Below, piece after piece: positions 21,605 through 30,928 of a stretch of 32,686 bases of DNA (positions are counted from its first letter, which is position 1; each line of letters starts with the position of its first letter). The stretch covers positions 1 to 32,686 of the IMG/VR virus record IMGVR_UViG_3300022902_000048; one strand, written 5' to 3'. The notes beneath the pieces were generated by a model. The model saw only the letters and a list, made by a program, of their open reading frames with translations, was not told the DNA's origin and did no database searches. The DNA comes from a virus. Both the position numbers and the translations under genes were made by a program.

Positions 21605-22656
21605 TGGCTAAAAAAATAAAACCTGACCAGTACGACTACAATGACGTCGTAGGAATCTACAAAAGACGTTTGTATAATAATAACGGATTGCACAAACTAA
21701 AGTTCTATGATATTACGAGAGATTTCCCGGTCACTCTCATGGGCGGCGTCGAGGATTTTTCCGATAGCTATAATTCCAATTGGACTGACGATGATGTTTA
21801 TGGAAAACAAGATCCTATGGCGATTTTTGCCAATACGCGCCGAAACATATCTGTTTCTTGTGTTTTGCCGGCGTATTCTTTCATTGAGGCAGAGCAAATT
21901 CTTGAAAAGTGTCAGCGGATAGCAGCAGGTATGTATCCTGATTATACACGCATTAACGGAATTAAACTCTTAAAGACGGCACCCCTTTGGAAGGTAAAGT
22001 GGGGAAATTTAATTACGGGAGGTAGACAAAATTTTGGAACTGCGAAGCGTTCGGGTTTAACGTGCAGAATAGATTCATTTGAGTACACTCCAGACTTAGA
22101 AGCTAACGTTTCTGTGATCGGCAAGTTAGCTCCTATGGTGACAAGAGTTAGCTTTTCTCTAACTCCATTTCACGATCACACAGTTGGCTCAACTTATAAA
22201 AAGAGCCCACAGCACTTCCCTTATAATAGCCACCAAAAATATGGCGCCATATCCAGCGGTGAAATCGATCGATACTTCGGTGACGATAAGCTCTGGTCCA
22301 GCACCGCTCGGCTCGCTACGCACGGTCAACCCTTAAGAGTAACTCGAATACAAGAAGGAAAAAACAAAGGGAAATATATGGTATTTACGACCCCAGAAAA
22401 AGGCACTACTGCAAAAGCGGAGGGGTACATAATTACCCCGGACCTTGCCGGTCAACTCGCTCGCAGTGGTTATAAGGTGACTGCCTCCGAAGGAGCGCTC
22501 GGTTTTGATATTGACCCCACCAAGGATGACTTCAATGTTCCGGCGACTTCACTACAATCCCTGGCTAGCGGAACCGAAGGAAAAGAAGGAAGAAAAGTTC
22601 TCCAAGCCCTTAAGGATCAGTTTTTAAAACAAATAAGACGATCTAGCCAAAAATAA
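21604..22656 (+). CDS. Baseplate tube initiator/cap protein, gp48/gp54-like
   Basis: The ATG overlaps the tape measure stop (TAATG). 350 residues, close to T4 gp48 (364) and gp54 (320). The motifs are those of this family: LKFYDITRDFPVTLMGGVED, SNWTDDDVYGKQDPMAIFAN, TRRNISVSCVLPAYSFIEAE, then CQRIAAGMYPDYTR, LWKVKWGNLITGG and SFEYTPDLEANV. The VYGxxDPxxxxxNTxRxIxVxxxhxA pattern is typical. These proteins form the first rings on the hub from which the tube polymerises. The C-terminal 130 residues, rich in Lys and Gly (PLRVTRIQEGKNKGKYMVFT), are not part of the core I recognise and may be an added domain. Confidence 0.78.
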   Translation: MAKKIKPDQYDYNDVVGIYKRRLYNNNGLHKLKFYDITRDFPVTLMGGVEDFSDSYNSNWTDDDVYGKQDPMAIFANTRRNISVSCVLPAYSFIEAEQILEKCQRIAAGMYPDYTRINGIKLLKTAPLWKVKWGNLITGGRQNFGTAKRSGLTCRIDSFEYTPDLEANVSVIGKLAPMVTRVSFSLTPFHDHTVGSTYKKSPQHFPYNSHQKYGAISSGEIDRYFGDDKLWSSTARLATHGQPLRVTRIQEGKNKGKYMVFTTPEKGTTAKAEGYIITPDLAGQLARSGYKVTASEGALGFDIDPTKDDFNVPATSLQSLASGTEGKEGRKVLQALKDQFLKQIRRSSQK

Positions 22657-22687
22657 GATAATCAGCGACACAAAAGGATTCATTCAT

Positions 22688-23029
22688 ATGCGAAGAAACA
22701 ACTTAAGAAATAAATTTGTTAATGATACTGTAGAATACAGGAATATCTTAAAAAAGAAAAAAAGAGACTTCATTGTGCAGTTTAAAACCCCCATCCTGGA
22801 GCATATTGAGCCAGAAGATTATAGTTTATTGGATATTGACGTTTATACCTGGAAGCTCGGTGATAGATTATTCAAGCTAGCTCACCAATACTATAATCGA
22901 CCCGACGCATGGTGGATTATAGCAATGTTCAATAATCGCCCCACAGACCAACACTATAAACCAGGTGATGAAGTATATATTCCCACTAATTATTTACAAG
23001 TCTTGCAACTGATAGATATTACGGATTAA
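22688..23029 (+). CDS. Baseplate wedge protein gp53-like / LysM domain protein
   Basis: 113 residues. RBS AAAGGA. The N-terminus is very basic (MRRNNLRNKFVNDTVEYRNI, KKKKRD). Residues 55-108 are a LysM-type fold: YTWKLGDRLFKLAHQYYNRP, then DAWWIIAMFNN, then KPGDEVYIPTNY. The 'GDxhxxhAxxYY.xPxhWWhIaxxN' line is shared by small LysM tail proteins and by T4 gp53, whose core is LysM-like and which locks wedges onto the hub. It is shorter than T4 gp53 (196), so it is a minimal version. Position next to the tube initiator and the giant baseplate protein supports a baseplate role. Confidence 0.75.
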   Translation: MRRNNLRNKFVNDTVEYRNILKKKKRDFIVQFKTPILEHIEPEDYSLLDIDVYTWKLGDRLFKLAHQYYNRPDAWWIIAMFNNRPTDQHYKPGDEVYIPTNYLQVLQLIDITD

Positions 23030-23039
23030 ATGAGAAATA

Positions 23040-26000
23040 ATGGCATCCTTTGACCTTAAAAAAACTTCAGCAGTAGAACAATTGATCAGACAGTATATGA
23101 CTGACCCGGCACAACATTTGTTTTGGAAACCCCCATCTAAAATTCTTGATTGGTCTAACAAGAAATCAGCATCAGAAAAAGAAAAATCTCAACAGATATT
23201 TAAAAAAGTTGTTGGTTCATTGTTCTTGGACGACCCCGATCTCAAACTAACCGTGGGCGACCTTCCAGGAGCCCAAGGCACCGCAACCGCCCCGGTTCCC
23301 TCTATTCCGGGTTTTGATGCAGGCGATATGAGGAATCTCTATAAGACGGTTTTTGAAGGTGAAGGTCAATCGCACTTTGATTTACACAGATCTATATCGT
23401 GGGCTTATTATCTGCTTTGGTATCATCTTGCCGATGACATAGAAAATGGCAATAAAACAGAAATAAAAAGAAAGCTAAGAATACTCTGGGAAACAGACTG
23501 GGATCGGACACCGCGTGATGGAATTCAATTAGCAAAAGTATTCGGCGGCGGGATGCAAGAGGGTACAGAGTGGTTACATAGCGTAGCGGACCCTTCGCGC
23601 TGGGTAGACAAAAAGACTGGCGAAAAAATCCCCGCAGACAAGCTCATTAAACCTCCCGCTTCTGCGATCGGAGAAATACCGAAAGTAGGCGTGTATTGGC
23701 GAGAAAATGGTCTTAGAGGAGCAGAAATCAAATCCGCTCTAGCAACTCAGGAAGATTCACTGGGAGCGAAGGGCTTTAGCGATCTTCTTAAGGACAAAAT
23801 GTCTTCTGAAGGGAATATTTATCGTTCTTATGGCAGTTTTAGAATTTGTGCTTATTTTGAAAGATGGAAGGAGGCTGACGCCGTTGGCGAAAAAGATTTT
23901 TCTGTTGTTGCGCGGGCGCCTAAATGGCTTAATCAGCAGGTAGGGCACTTAACACCAAATGGGTTTTATTGGAACCGAGCTAGTCATTTCCCAGATCGAA
24001 TCAACGAATTATATAAGGGTGCTGAAGACCGCGCAGATAAGATTGCACAGAGCTTAGGTATAAAATTAGCTGATATGGATTCGGCAAAATCACAATACGG
24101 CAGGTCTTATCCTGGATTCCCAGTACAACAGCATGGCTGGCGAGACACTCAGCTTTTTCCCACATTTAATGGGTTGGCTGCGGCTTATGAAGGAACGGAT
24201 GATAACGGTATTGGACTGATATTTCCACCCGCAAGTCATGAATACCCCGCCCGCAATCAGTGGAAGAAATCCTACTCCGGCACCGATGCTTGGAGGTTCC
24301 GCAAGCACGGCTACGGTCACGGTTCTAATAAGAATCCGCACGGTTCATGGAACAGCTCCCGACCTTGGGATGAGCGAATGCCTATGTTCAGCAACATCGT
24401 AGCCAACACATATACATCTTTTGAGCACGACAAGAAAAAACATCACCTTGCCCAACGAATTATGTCCCCTTCATTCGACAAAAATATCTTCGCTGGAGAG
24501 AAACGACAGGCAGCAGACCGTAGTCGCCAGCAACTTTGGGTCGCATCTTCAATAGACCCAGAGATTGTGCAAACCACCCTACACCCTATAGTTTGGCATA
24601 CTCTACTACATCCAGGATTTTTTCCAGCACGCCAAGTACAAAGCTACCTTCGCACAAAATGTAAAGAAACTAAGGCTTGGGAAGCCCAAACCTTAGCCGA
24701 CGATTCTCTTATTTGGTCTCCTCTCCAATACAACGGGGGGCGATTTGGCTATGGAAAGTGGATGAGTAACGACGGAGATAACCAACATGGAGGGAAAATA
24801 GCTCAACTTTATTCTTGGGATCAAGACAGTGCCGATGATGTCGGAGACGACAGCCTGGAAGCTTGGAAGAGAGAGGGAGGCGTGACGGTTAGAGGACATA
24901 AAGAGCCGAACGCGAAAAAACAATACGGCAGCAGTTGGGGACGGGCTATTGGACCTCATGAGGACTACAATCAGTTTATGTATACAAGTAAAATGTGGTA
25001 TCACGGAGATACCCATACCAACCGGGAAGAGCTGCGCCTATCCGCACCGCGTTATTTAGCTATGCTAAACGGATTTTATAATTTTGATCCTATTTTCGCT
25101 AGGGAAAGATCTCTTGCTTTCAGCCCTAACCTGAGTTTCGATTGGACTAAGTGGGAAAATGTAGACACACTATCTAATGTTGAATATGTATCTTGGCTGG
25201 AATGGAATGCAGAACGTGCAGGGGAAGACAGACAAAAAGCGGCGTTCGTTGCCGAGAAAGGACAAAATGCGGGGATGGAGCCACCTCGCGGTCTCAATCA
25301 AGGACGTCAATTATTGCCAATTTTTGAAGTGGAATGGAATTACTTTTTTATTCAAACAATGCGTCTCACATCTTATTTCTTATCAATGTTTATGGAAGGT
25401 GTTTTTAACTATAGTGATGATAAAGGTAAAAAATGGCTTCCTTTCGAGGACGCCAATATAAACGATCCATTTGTTTCCTTTAAGTGGACCCACAAGGATT
25501 ATCGTGTTGGCAAGTACGGATACCCTGAGTGCGATGTATCAAATTTTTATAAACTATTGGTTTCGACTATTTATCGAGCTGTCTATACATTCGATGAATT
25601 TGAGCGTGAAATCCAAGCGATAAAAGACGCCAACGATGCTTTAGACCCCAAAGACCCTCGCGTCTCTGAGGATCGCGAAAACGTAGTGCTAGACAATATG
25701 CAATGTTTTCTCTTGAATACTGCTGATATTTTTGCCAAGATCCATCAAGTAGATAAAACAGCAAACACGTTAAGAAAAGATTACTTATTCACTAATGTAA
25801 AAGGTCCAAGTTCTAATTTTGCCAATTTAATTGGCTTTAAACCTGAGAGCACTACGGCGTTTTTAAACTTACGACCTAAAGATCTCGCCCAACTCCAACC
25901 AAAAATTAAACTTTTTAAAGAAAGAATTGTTTATGATACAGACGTAGATCAATTTGGAAATGCCGCTTCTGGCGATGCAACAAATAAGATTCTTTATCGC

Positions 26001-28424
26001 AACACTTATGAAATTCCACTTTTGTTTGATACCGTTTCTCTTTCTTCACACGACATCGCTCAGATTACGGCAGCAGGAGGGAGACATGCCGGCGGTGGTA
26101 TACAAGAAATACGACTCTCGCAACAAGGAGGGCAAGAAGTCGGGAGTGTAAATGAAATCAGGAGGGTAGAGATTAAATATTTCTTTAATAGTTTGGAGGA
26201 CATGTTTGTAAATTGGCCACGCTATGAAATTGAAAGAGCCAAGAACGGCAAAGCGAAATCAATCAAAGCAATTTACCCTTTCGGTAAAAATTCATTCGGC
26301 GCAAGGACACCTGCGTTCAAAAAAGGACGGCATAAAATTAAAGGAGAGATCCCCTATTCTTCAGCCGCCGAATTGTTTTTCGCTGTTCCTAATCAATTTT
26401 TAGGTCAGGTGCCAGCCGGCACTGTAGATCTAAACAATCCTTCCCATGCCATCATATTGGAACTGGGCTGGATGTGGGCAGATATGTTTGGAAAAGACCG
26501 CCGCAAAAACAGCGTATTGCGACAACTCAATGAGCAAAAAATCTCACGCGCTTATAAACTTATGCCCATTGATACAGATTTTGAGTTTTTGGAAACAGGT
26601 GCAGTTAAAGCCACCGTGAAATATGAGGCTTACTCCAAGCACTTAAATACGTTAGAGGAAAATAAACTTTTCCCCGTGTCTGGCATAATTTCTAAAGAAA
26701 TTAAAAACAACCCTGATTACCAAAAACATATGAAAACTGTCAATCGCATACAAAAAAAATGGAAAGATAATCCCAATAATTCGCGTACAGCGCAAGATAT
26801 CGAGCAGTATGAAAAAGCGAAGACAGCGATAAACAGCCTCACCCAAGCAGCGAAAGAAAAACAATCTTCACATTATGTCAATGAGCAGTTACAAAAATTC
26901 ATGCGTCGGTTGACTGAAGCCGGAATGGTTCATCGCGTGTATATTCCTGCACCATTTCTCGGTCAACGAAGCGACGATAGAATTGTTCGGTGGTATCCTT
27001 ATCGAAACATGACCTTATTCCGTCGTTTTAAAAAACACCTTGCCGATGAAGGTCGAAGACCAGACTCTAAATTGCGATCACGCCTTAATGCTATCGAAGA
27101 CGCAATCAAACGCCGCAAAAAGGTTGATCCAAAGAAAAAAACCGGCAATAAATTACCCTGGGATGGACCGGAATGGCCTATTGATTTTGTTTATTTTGGA
27201 GATCTAATCCATGTATTAATGGAATACAACTGGGTCAGCTATAGCAGCGGGATTGACGGCGAACCATACATCCGTGACGGACAGACACTTTTCAAACATG
27301 TACATTTTATTTTAGGAAGTATCAAAATTCCAGTGCTCAAGGGTAAAGGCTTTATGCCCACATGGATTAGCTTATGTGATCTTCCTATCGTGGTAGATTT
27401 CTTGGGAGACTTCATTATCAATAACCTGGTACGTACGGAAAACTACAACATGACGGTTTCGGATTTTATATTACAATTTTTTAAAGATATACTTTATAAG
27501 TATTTTGATGAAACTTGCTTTATAACTCAACAAGGATTAGATCGTGCGAAGCCCGAAATTACTTGGTTTGACATGGCAACGCCAATTAAAAAAGATGGAG
27601 TCATCGACCGAAACAAGGATTACGGCGGCAAGTTGTCTTCATACACCCCACGTATTGTAAAACCCAAAAACAAGGGTCAGAATTCACTTGATCGAGTGGA
27701 GGGCATGGGTCGCTGGATAACCAAAATCACTGCGCGAAACATGTTTATGGACTACGAAGATAGGATAAAGACAGAAAACCCTGCCTCTAAAAAAGGCACC
27801 GCAGCAACGCTACAGTTTTGTTTCCTGGGCGCACACGCCGTAGCGGAAGGAACTTATAGTTGGAAAGAAGATAAATATCAAAATATTCATCATTTCTATA
27901 TAGGTCGAGATCAAGGACCAGTTAAAAAGATTCAATTTAAGTCCGAGGAAATCAAAGGATTTTCTACCGCACTCTTGATGGGAGGAAGTAAACAATTTAA
28001 ACACGCTGTGGATCAAAGCACCATTGAAGCTAAAATGATTATTCCGCGAGTTTTTAATACGGATGTAACTTTAGTAGGCAATACTCTTTTTGAGACTGGA
28101 CAAACTTTCTTTGTAGATCCAACTTTAGGTACATCACTGGGAATAACAGGTAAAAAACGAGATAAAGGATTTAATATCATCGAACAAACTGGACTTGGAG
28201 GTTATTACTACATTACTAAAATCGACACCATCATCGCTCCCGGAAAATACGAGACCGTCATTGAAGGAAAAACTGATAAATCTGCCTCGCGCAAAACAGT
28301 CACTCAAGCCTCTTTCAACCCCGAAGACATGGAAAAGAAAATCCAAGACTCTATTACAAGATCAAAGGAACAATGGTTCGACACACTCAAAACCGCCCAA
28401 GATAAAATGAATCCGTTCGAGTGA
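23040..28424 (+). CDS. Giant baseplate protein with hub-like C-terminal domain (1794 aa)
   Basis: The longest gene of the window. The start is supported by a 10-base gap after the LysM gene and by a GAG ribosome site. It is unusually rich in Trp, Tyr, His and Asp in the first 800 residues. A middle section (about 1000-1230) reads like phage baseplate proteins: VEIKYFFNSLEDMFVNWPRY, SHAIILELGWMWADMFGKDR, ISRAYKLMPIDTDFEFLETG, VKATVKYEAYSKHLN. The last 130 residues carry VTLVGNTLFETGQTFFVDPT, GLGGYYYITKIDTIIAPGKY and ETVIEG, a pattern like the terminal domain of gp27/gpD hub proteins (G.p...pG....vd...sG.Y.v.kv...i..g.y.T.leg). It lacks T4-type lysozyme motifs. It may combine hub and wedge functions. 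The exact role is inference. Confidence 0.65.
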   Translation: MASFDLKKTSAVEQLIRQYMTDPAQHLFWKPPSKILDWSNKKSASEKEKSQQIFKKVVGSLFLDDPDLKLTVGDLPGAQGTATAPVPSIPGFDAGDMRNLYKTVFEGEGQSHFDLHRSISWAYYLLWYHLADDIENGNKTEIKRKLRILWETDWDRTPRDGIQLAKVFGGGMQEGTEWLHSVADPSRWVDKKTGEKIPADKLIKPPASAIGEIPKVGVYWRENGLRGAEIKSALATQEDSLGAKGFSDLLKDKMSSEGNIYRSYGSFRICAYFERWKEADAVGEKDFSVVARAPKWLNQQVGHLTPNGFYWNRASHFPDRINELYKGAEDRADKIAQSLGIKLADMDSAKSQYGRSYPGFPVQQHGWRDTQLFPTFNGLAAAYEGTDDNGIGLIFPPASHEYPARNQWKKSYSGTDAWRFRKHGYGHGSNKNPHGSWNSSRPWDERMPMFSNIVANTYTSFEHDKKKHHLAQRIMSPSFDKNIFAGEKRQAADRSRQQLWVASSIDPEIVQTTLHPIVWHTLLHPGFFPARQVQSYLRTKCKETKAWEAQTLADDSLIWSPLQYNGGRFGYGKWMSNDGDNQHGGKIAQLYSWDQDSADDVGDDSLEAWKREGGVTVRGHKEPNAKKQYGSSWGRAIGPHEDYNQFMYTSKMWYHGDTHTNREELRLSAPRYLAMLNGFYNFDPIFARERSLAFSPNLSFDWTKWENVDTLSNVEYVSWLEWNAERAGEDRQKAAFVAEKGQNAGMEPPRGLNQGRQLLPIFEVEWNYFFIQTMRLTSYFLSMFMEGVFNYSDDKGKKWLPFEDANINDPFVSFKWTHKDYRVGKYGYPECDVSNFYKLLVSTIYRAVYTFDEFEREIQAIKDANDALDPKDPRVSEDRENVVLDNMQCFLLNTADIFAKIHQVDKTANTLRKDYLFTNVKGPSSNFANLIGFKPESTTAFLNLRPKDLAQLQPKIKLFKERIVYDTDVDQFGNAASGDATNKILYRNTYEIPLLFDTVSLSSHDIAQITAAGGRHAGGGIQEIRLSQQGGQEVGSVNEIRRVEIKYFFNSLEDMFVNWPRYEIERAKNGKAKSIKAIYPFGKNSFGARTPAFKKGRHKIKGEIPYSSAAELFFAVPNQFLGQVPAGTVDLNNPSHAIILELGWMWADMFGKDRRKNSVLRQLNEQKISRAYKLMPIDTDFEFLETGAVKATVKYEAYSKHLNTLEENKLFPVSGIISKEIKNNPDYQKHMKTVNRIQKKWKDNPNNSRTAQDIEQYEKAKTAINSLTQAAKEKQSSHYVNEQLQKFMRRLTEAGMVHRVYIPAPFLGQRSDDRIVRWYPYRNMTLFRRFKKHLADEGRRPDSKLRSRLNAIEDAIKRRKKVDPKKKTGNKLPWDGPEWPIDFVYFGDLIHVLMEYNWVSYSSGIDGEPYIRDGQTLFKHVHFILGSIKIPVLKGKGFMPTWISLCDLPIVVDFLGDFIINNLVRTENYNMTVSDFILQFFKDILYKYFDETCFITQQGLDRAKPEITWFDMATPIKKDGVIDRNKDYGGKLSSYTPRIVKPKNKGQNSLDRVEGMGRWITKITARNMFMDYEDRIKTENPASKKGTAATLQFCFLGAHAVAEGTYSWKEDKYQNIHHFYIGRDQGPVKKIQFKSEEIKGFSTALLMGGSKQFKHAVDQSTIEAKMIIPRVFNTDVTLVGNTLFETGQTFFVDPTLGTSLGITGKKRDKGFNIIEQTGLGGYYYITKIDTIIAPGKYETVIEGKTDKSASRKTVTQASFNPEDMEKKIQDSITRSKEQWFDTLKTAQDKMNPFE

Positions 28425-28469
28425 AAAAAAAATATATTTAACCAGATAGTTAAATAGAGGAACAATACG

Positions 28470-29729
28470 ATGGAAATCGATGAATTTTTAGGCAGTTCTC
28501 AGTTGAGCAGTGTATCTAATTGGCAAGAAAGAGCACTGTATAAAGAAGAAGCTTTTGGACAATATGAAAAGCTAAATCTCAGCGATGGTTGGTATGATAG
28601 CCCATTTTATGGAAAAGTTGACAGTGACGGCTATTCTATCTTCCCTAGAGAAGAGTTTTTAGTCCAAGCCGATTCTGCTAATCTAACTATGGGATTGGAG
28701 TTTGTGGAACATGCTTACACTAATTTCTATCGGACATATCTTCTAGGACTTAGCGCTAAATATGGAATTAAAAATTTTAACTCTAATTTAGTTAACATCG
28801 AACCGCAAAAAGGCTTTGAATCAGTTCACGCTTTATATCATAAGCACCAACAAGATCTTTATTCGCTTTTTTTAGCCTATGTGTCCTCTAACTACGAAAT
28901 AAGCAATAAAATCTGCACTCTTAACGCTTTTTTAAATTATTATTTCATCTTCCTACGAACTCTTATCGCTGACCTACCTATCACAAAGACAGCCTTTATA
29001 AAGAGTAATATATGTCCTATCACTATTAGCGGGCTAGCTTTTGATATAAAAAGTGACCTATCACATGACGAGGATCAACCTAAGAGTGCTATGTTCCTAC
29101 AAGATCCATTGTTTGATGATTATGTGCGACACGCAGTTCAATTTGGGTTCTCCGTGGATAAAAATGCCCCTTGGAGATTGGTTGCTAGACTCTCTTCTCC
29201 CCCTATGAAAAAATTTATTTCTCGTTTTACCCTTGAAAATGTCTTCGAGCGTTACTATCATAAATCATATAAAAGTGAGTTTGATAACTTCAAAACAACC
29301 GCAGTCCAGTTTTATAATACATTCCAGCAATCGGAACCCTTCTTCACAAAAACGGGCTTTTCAAAAAGCAGCGGAAAAATGTTTGCAAATACGATAGAAA
29401 GAAAGTACGCAGATGAAGATACCGCAAGTTCAATCAATGATATGTTTTGGCTTAACCATTATTATACTATTCGAACGCTCGAAGAAGGTTACCACCTCTC
29501 TCCTTTACAAGTCAAAAACCATGTGCAACATTTGCTTCGCACTTATAAACGCCGAGGACAGGACGCTGCCATCGAGGGATTAGAAAAAAAATTATCTAAA
29601 CTGGATAAAATGGCAATTCCTGTAGAAAGAAGAAAGTATTTTAATTATGGACCCTTGAGTGTTCAAGGGGTTATTTATCAAGATAAAAAAAATCAATTTA
29701 TGCAGCAGCAGGATAAATCGAGCTACTAA
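28470..29729 (+). CDS. Hypothetical protein, 419 aa, probably virion-associated
   Basis: RBS AGAGG 9 bases before the ATG, after a 45-base AT-rich gap. The protein is rich in Phe, Tyr, Asn and Lys and predicted mostly helical. Recognisable stretches are EFVEHAYTNFYRTYLLGLSA, a hydrophobic helix LNAFLNYYFIFLRTLIADLP at about 152-171, SPPMKKFISRFTLENVFERY, and a C-terminal region with RTYKRRGQDAAIEGLEKKL. There is no catalytic motif and no signal peptide. It closes the structural run and is followed within 8 bases by the polymerase gene. A structural role is plausible from position and length. I cannot assign a family. Confidence 0.6.
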   Translation: MEIDEFLGSSQLSSVSNWQERALYKEEAFGQYEKLNLSDGWYDSPFYGKVDSDGYSIFPREEFLVQADSANLTMGLEFVEHAYTNFYRTYLLGLSAKYGIKNFNSNLVNIEPQKGFESVHALYHKHQQDLYSLFLAYVSSNYEISNKICTLNAFLNYYFIFLRTLIADLPITKTAFIKSNICPITISGLAFDIKSDLSHDEDQPKSAMFLQDPLFDDYVRHAVQFGFSVDKNAPWRLVARLSSPPMKKFISRFTLENVFERYYHKSYKSEFDNFKTTAVQFYNTFQQSEPFFTKTGFSKSSGKMFANTIERKYADEDTASSINDMFWLNHYYTIRTLEEGYHLSPLQVKNHVQHLLRTYKRRGQDAAIEGLEKKLSKLDKMAIPVERRKYFNYGPLSVQGVIYQDKKNQFMQQQDKSSY

Positions 29730-29737
29730 GAGGATAA

Positions 29738-30922
29738 ATGCTATTTCAAGTATTAGATGATAAAGAGGAGTGCGTCACCGTATGCCTTGACGGCAAGATT
29801 GTTCGCGACCCCTCATTCGAAAACCTTACGAAAACCTGGCGCTGGCTACCTTCTCTTGGCAACGCCGAAGTGGATTGTGCTTTCCTTTACGCCAACGGTA
29901 AAGGTCTCAATGACCTCTGTCCAGAGGACTTAAAAGAGGAATGGAACACACTTTTAAAGAAGTTCGCAGCTTTTAACACTGCGTTCAAAGAAGCCAAGAT
30001 AGAAACACGAGATGTCTGTCGAGACCTTCTTATACCAGAGCGATACTTTAAAGACCTGTGCTTCTTTAAAGATAAAATTTCAGAGCATGTCTTTGAGAAC
30101 TATGAGAAGCCATCCAACTATGATTTCCTTTATCAACTAACAAAAGTATTAGAAGAAATCAAAACACAGAAGCTTAACATCGTTCCTTACGGACTCGAAG
30201 ACAGAATGTCTGCTTACAAGACACGAGCATTCGCACGCAAGCTAAAGTTCATTCAGCCTTATATTAACTACGATGTCTTTGGAACGAAGACAGGAAGGCT
30301 TACAACCAAGAGAAATAGTTTTCCTATTCTTACTCTTGACAAAGACCATCGACAAGTTATTCACCCCAATAACGATTACTTTATCGAACTAGACTTTAAC
30401 GCAGCCGAGATAAGGACTTTTTTAGCCCTTGCAGACATCCCACAACCAGAAGAAGACATTCATACCTGGATAAATGAGAACGTCTTTAAGGGGCAAAAGA
30501 CTAGGGATGAGACGAAAAAGGCTGTTTTTGCTTGGTTGTACAACCCAAAAGCATCCAACAAGAAATTGGAATCTCTCTTTAAAAGAGACGAGATTATAGC
30601 CAAACATTACGATGGCACTCATGTAACAACGCCATTCGGTCGAAAGATCGAAGCAGATGCAGACAAAGCATTAAACTATATTATTCAATCTACCTCTTCT
30701 GATGTCTTCTTACGTCAGATGATAGCAGTTCACGAGAGGCTTAAAGAAAAAAATACAAATATTGCTTTTTGTATTCACGATTCTCTTGTTTTAGATTATA
30801 ATAGGCAAGACGGAAAACTCTTAGATGAGTTGATTAACGTATTTGAAGAGACTAGCCTTGGAGACTTTCAGGTAAATGTCGCCACGGGAAAGAGCTTCGG
30901 CAAGATGCGTAAGGTTTTATAG
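29738..30922 (+). CDS. Family A DNA polymerase, polymerase domain only (394 aa)
   Basis: RBS AAGAGGA. The C-terminal half carries all PolA polymerase signatures in order: TGRL at 185-188; motif A DFNAAEIR at 219-226 with catalytic Asp219; motif B with Arg256, Lys260, Phe264 and Tyr268 at exact 4-residue spacing (E. coli R754/K758/F762/Y766); TPFGRK at 298-303; NYIIQSTSSD at 313-322; motif C HDS at 347-349 with catalytic Asp348. Motif C is usually HDE, so Ser replaces the Glu. Phe264 predicts low acceptance of dideoxynucleotides. There is no 3'-5' exonuclease domain. The first 170 residues, with little recognisable similarity, may form a reduced thumb. T4 itself uses family B, but Rhodothermus phage RM378, a far-T4 phage, is reported to have a split PolA. 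A separate exonuclease gene is therefore expected nearby. Confidence 0.9.
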   Translation: MLFQVLDDKEECVTVCLDGKIVRDPSFENLTKTWRWLPSLGNAEVDCAFLYANGKGLNDLCPEDLKEEWNTLLKKFAAFNTAFKEAKIETRDVCRDLLIPERYFKDLCFFKDKISEHVFENYEKPSNYDFLYQLTKVLEEIKTQKLNIVPYGLEDRMSAYKTRAFARKLKFIQPYINYDVFGTKTGRLTTKRNSFPILTLDKDHRQVIHPNNDYFIELDFNAAEIRTFLALADIPQPEEDIHTWINENVFKGQKTRDETKKAVFAWLYNPKASNKKLESLFKRDEIIAKHYDGTHVTTPFGRKIEADADKALNYIIQSTSSDVFLRQMIAVHERLKEKNTNIAFCIHDSLVLDYNRQDGKLLDELINVFEETSLGDFQVNVATGKSFGKMRKVL

Positions 30923-30928
30923 GTATAA

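Noticed and set aside
28431-28460. TATATTTAACC and GTTAAATAG before the 419-aa gene as late motif copies
   Set aside because: The first differs from CTATTTAY at key positions, and the second matches only in reverse orientation. The gap is simply AT-rich.
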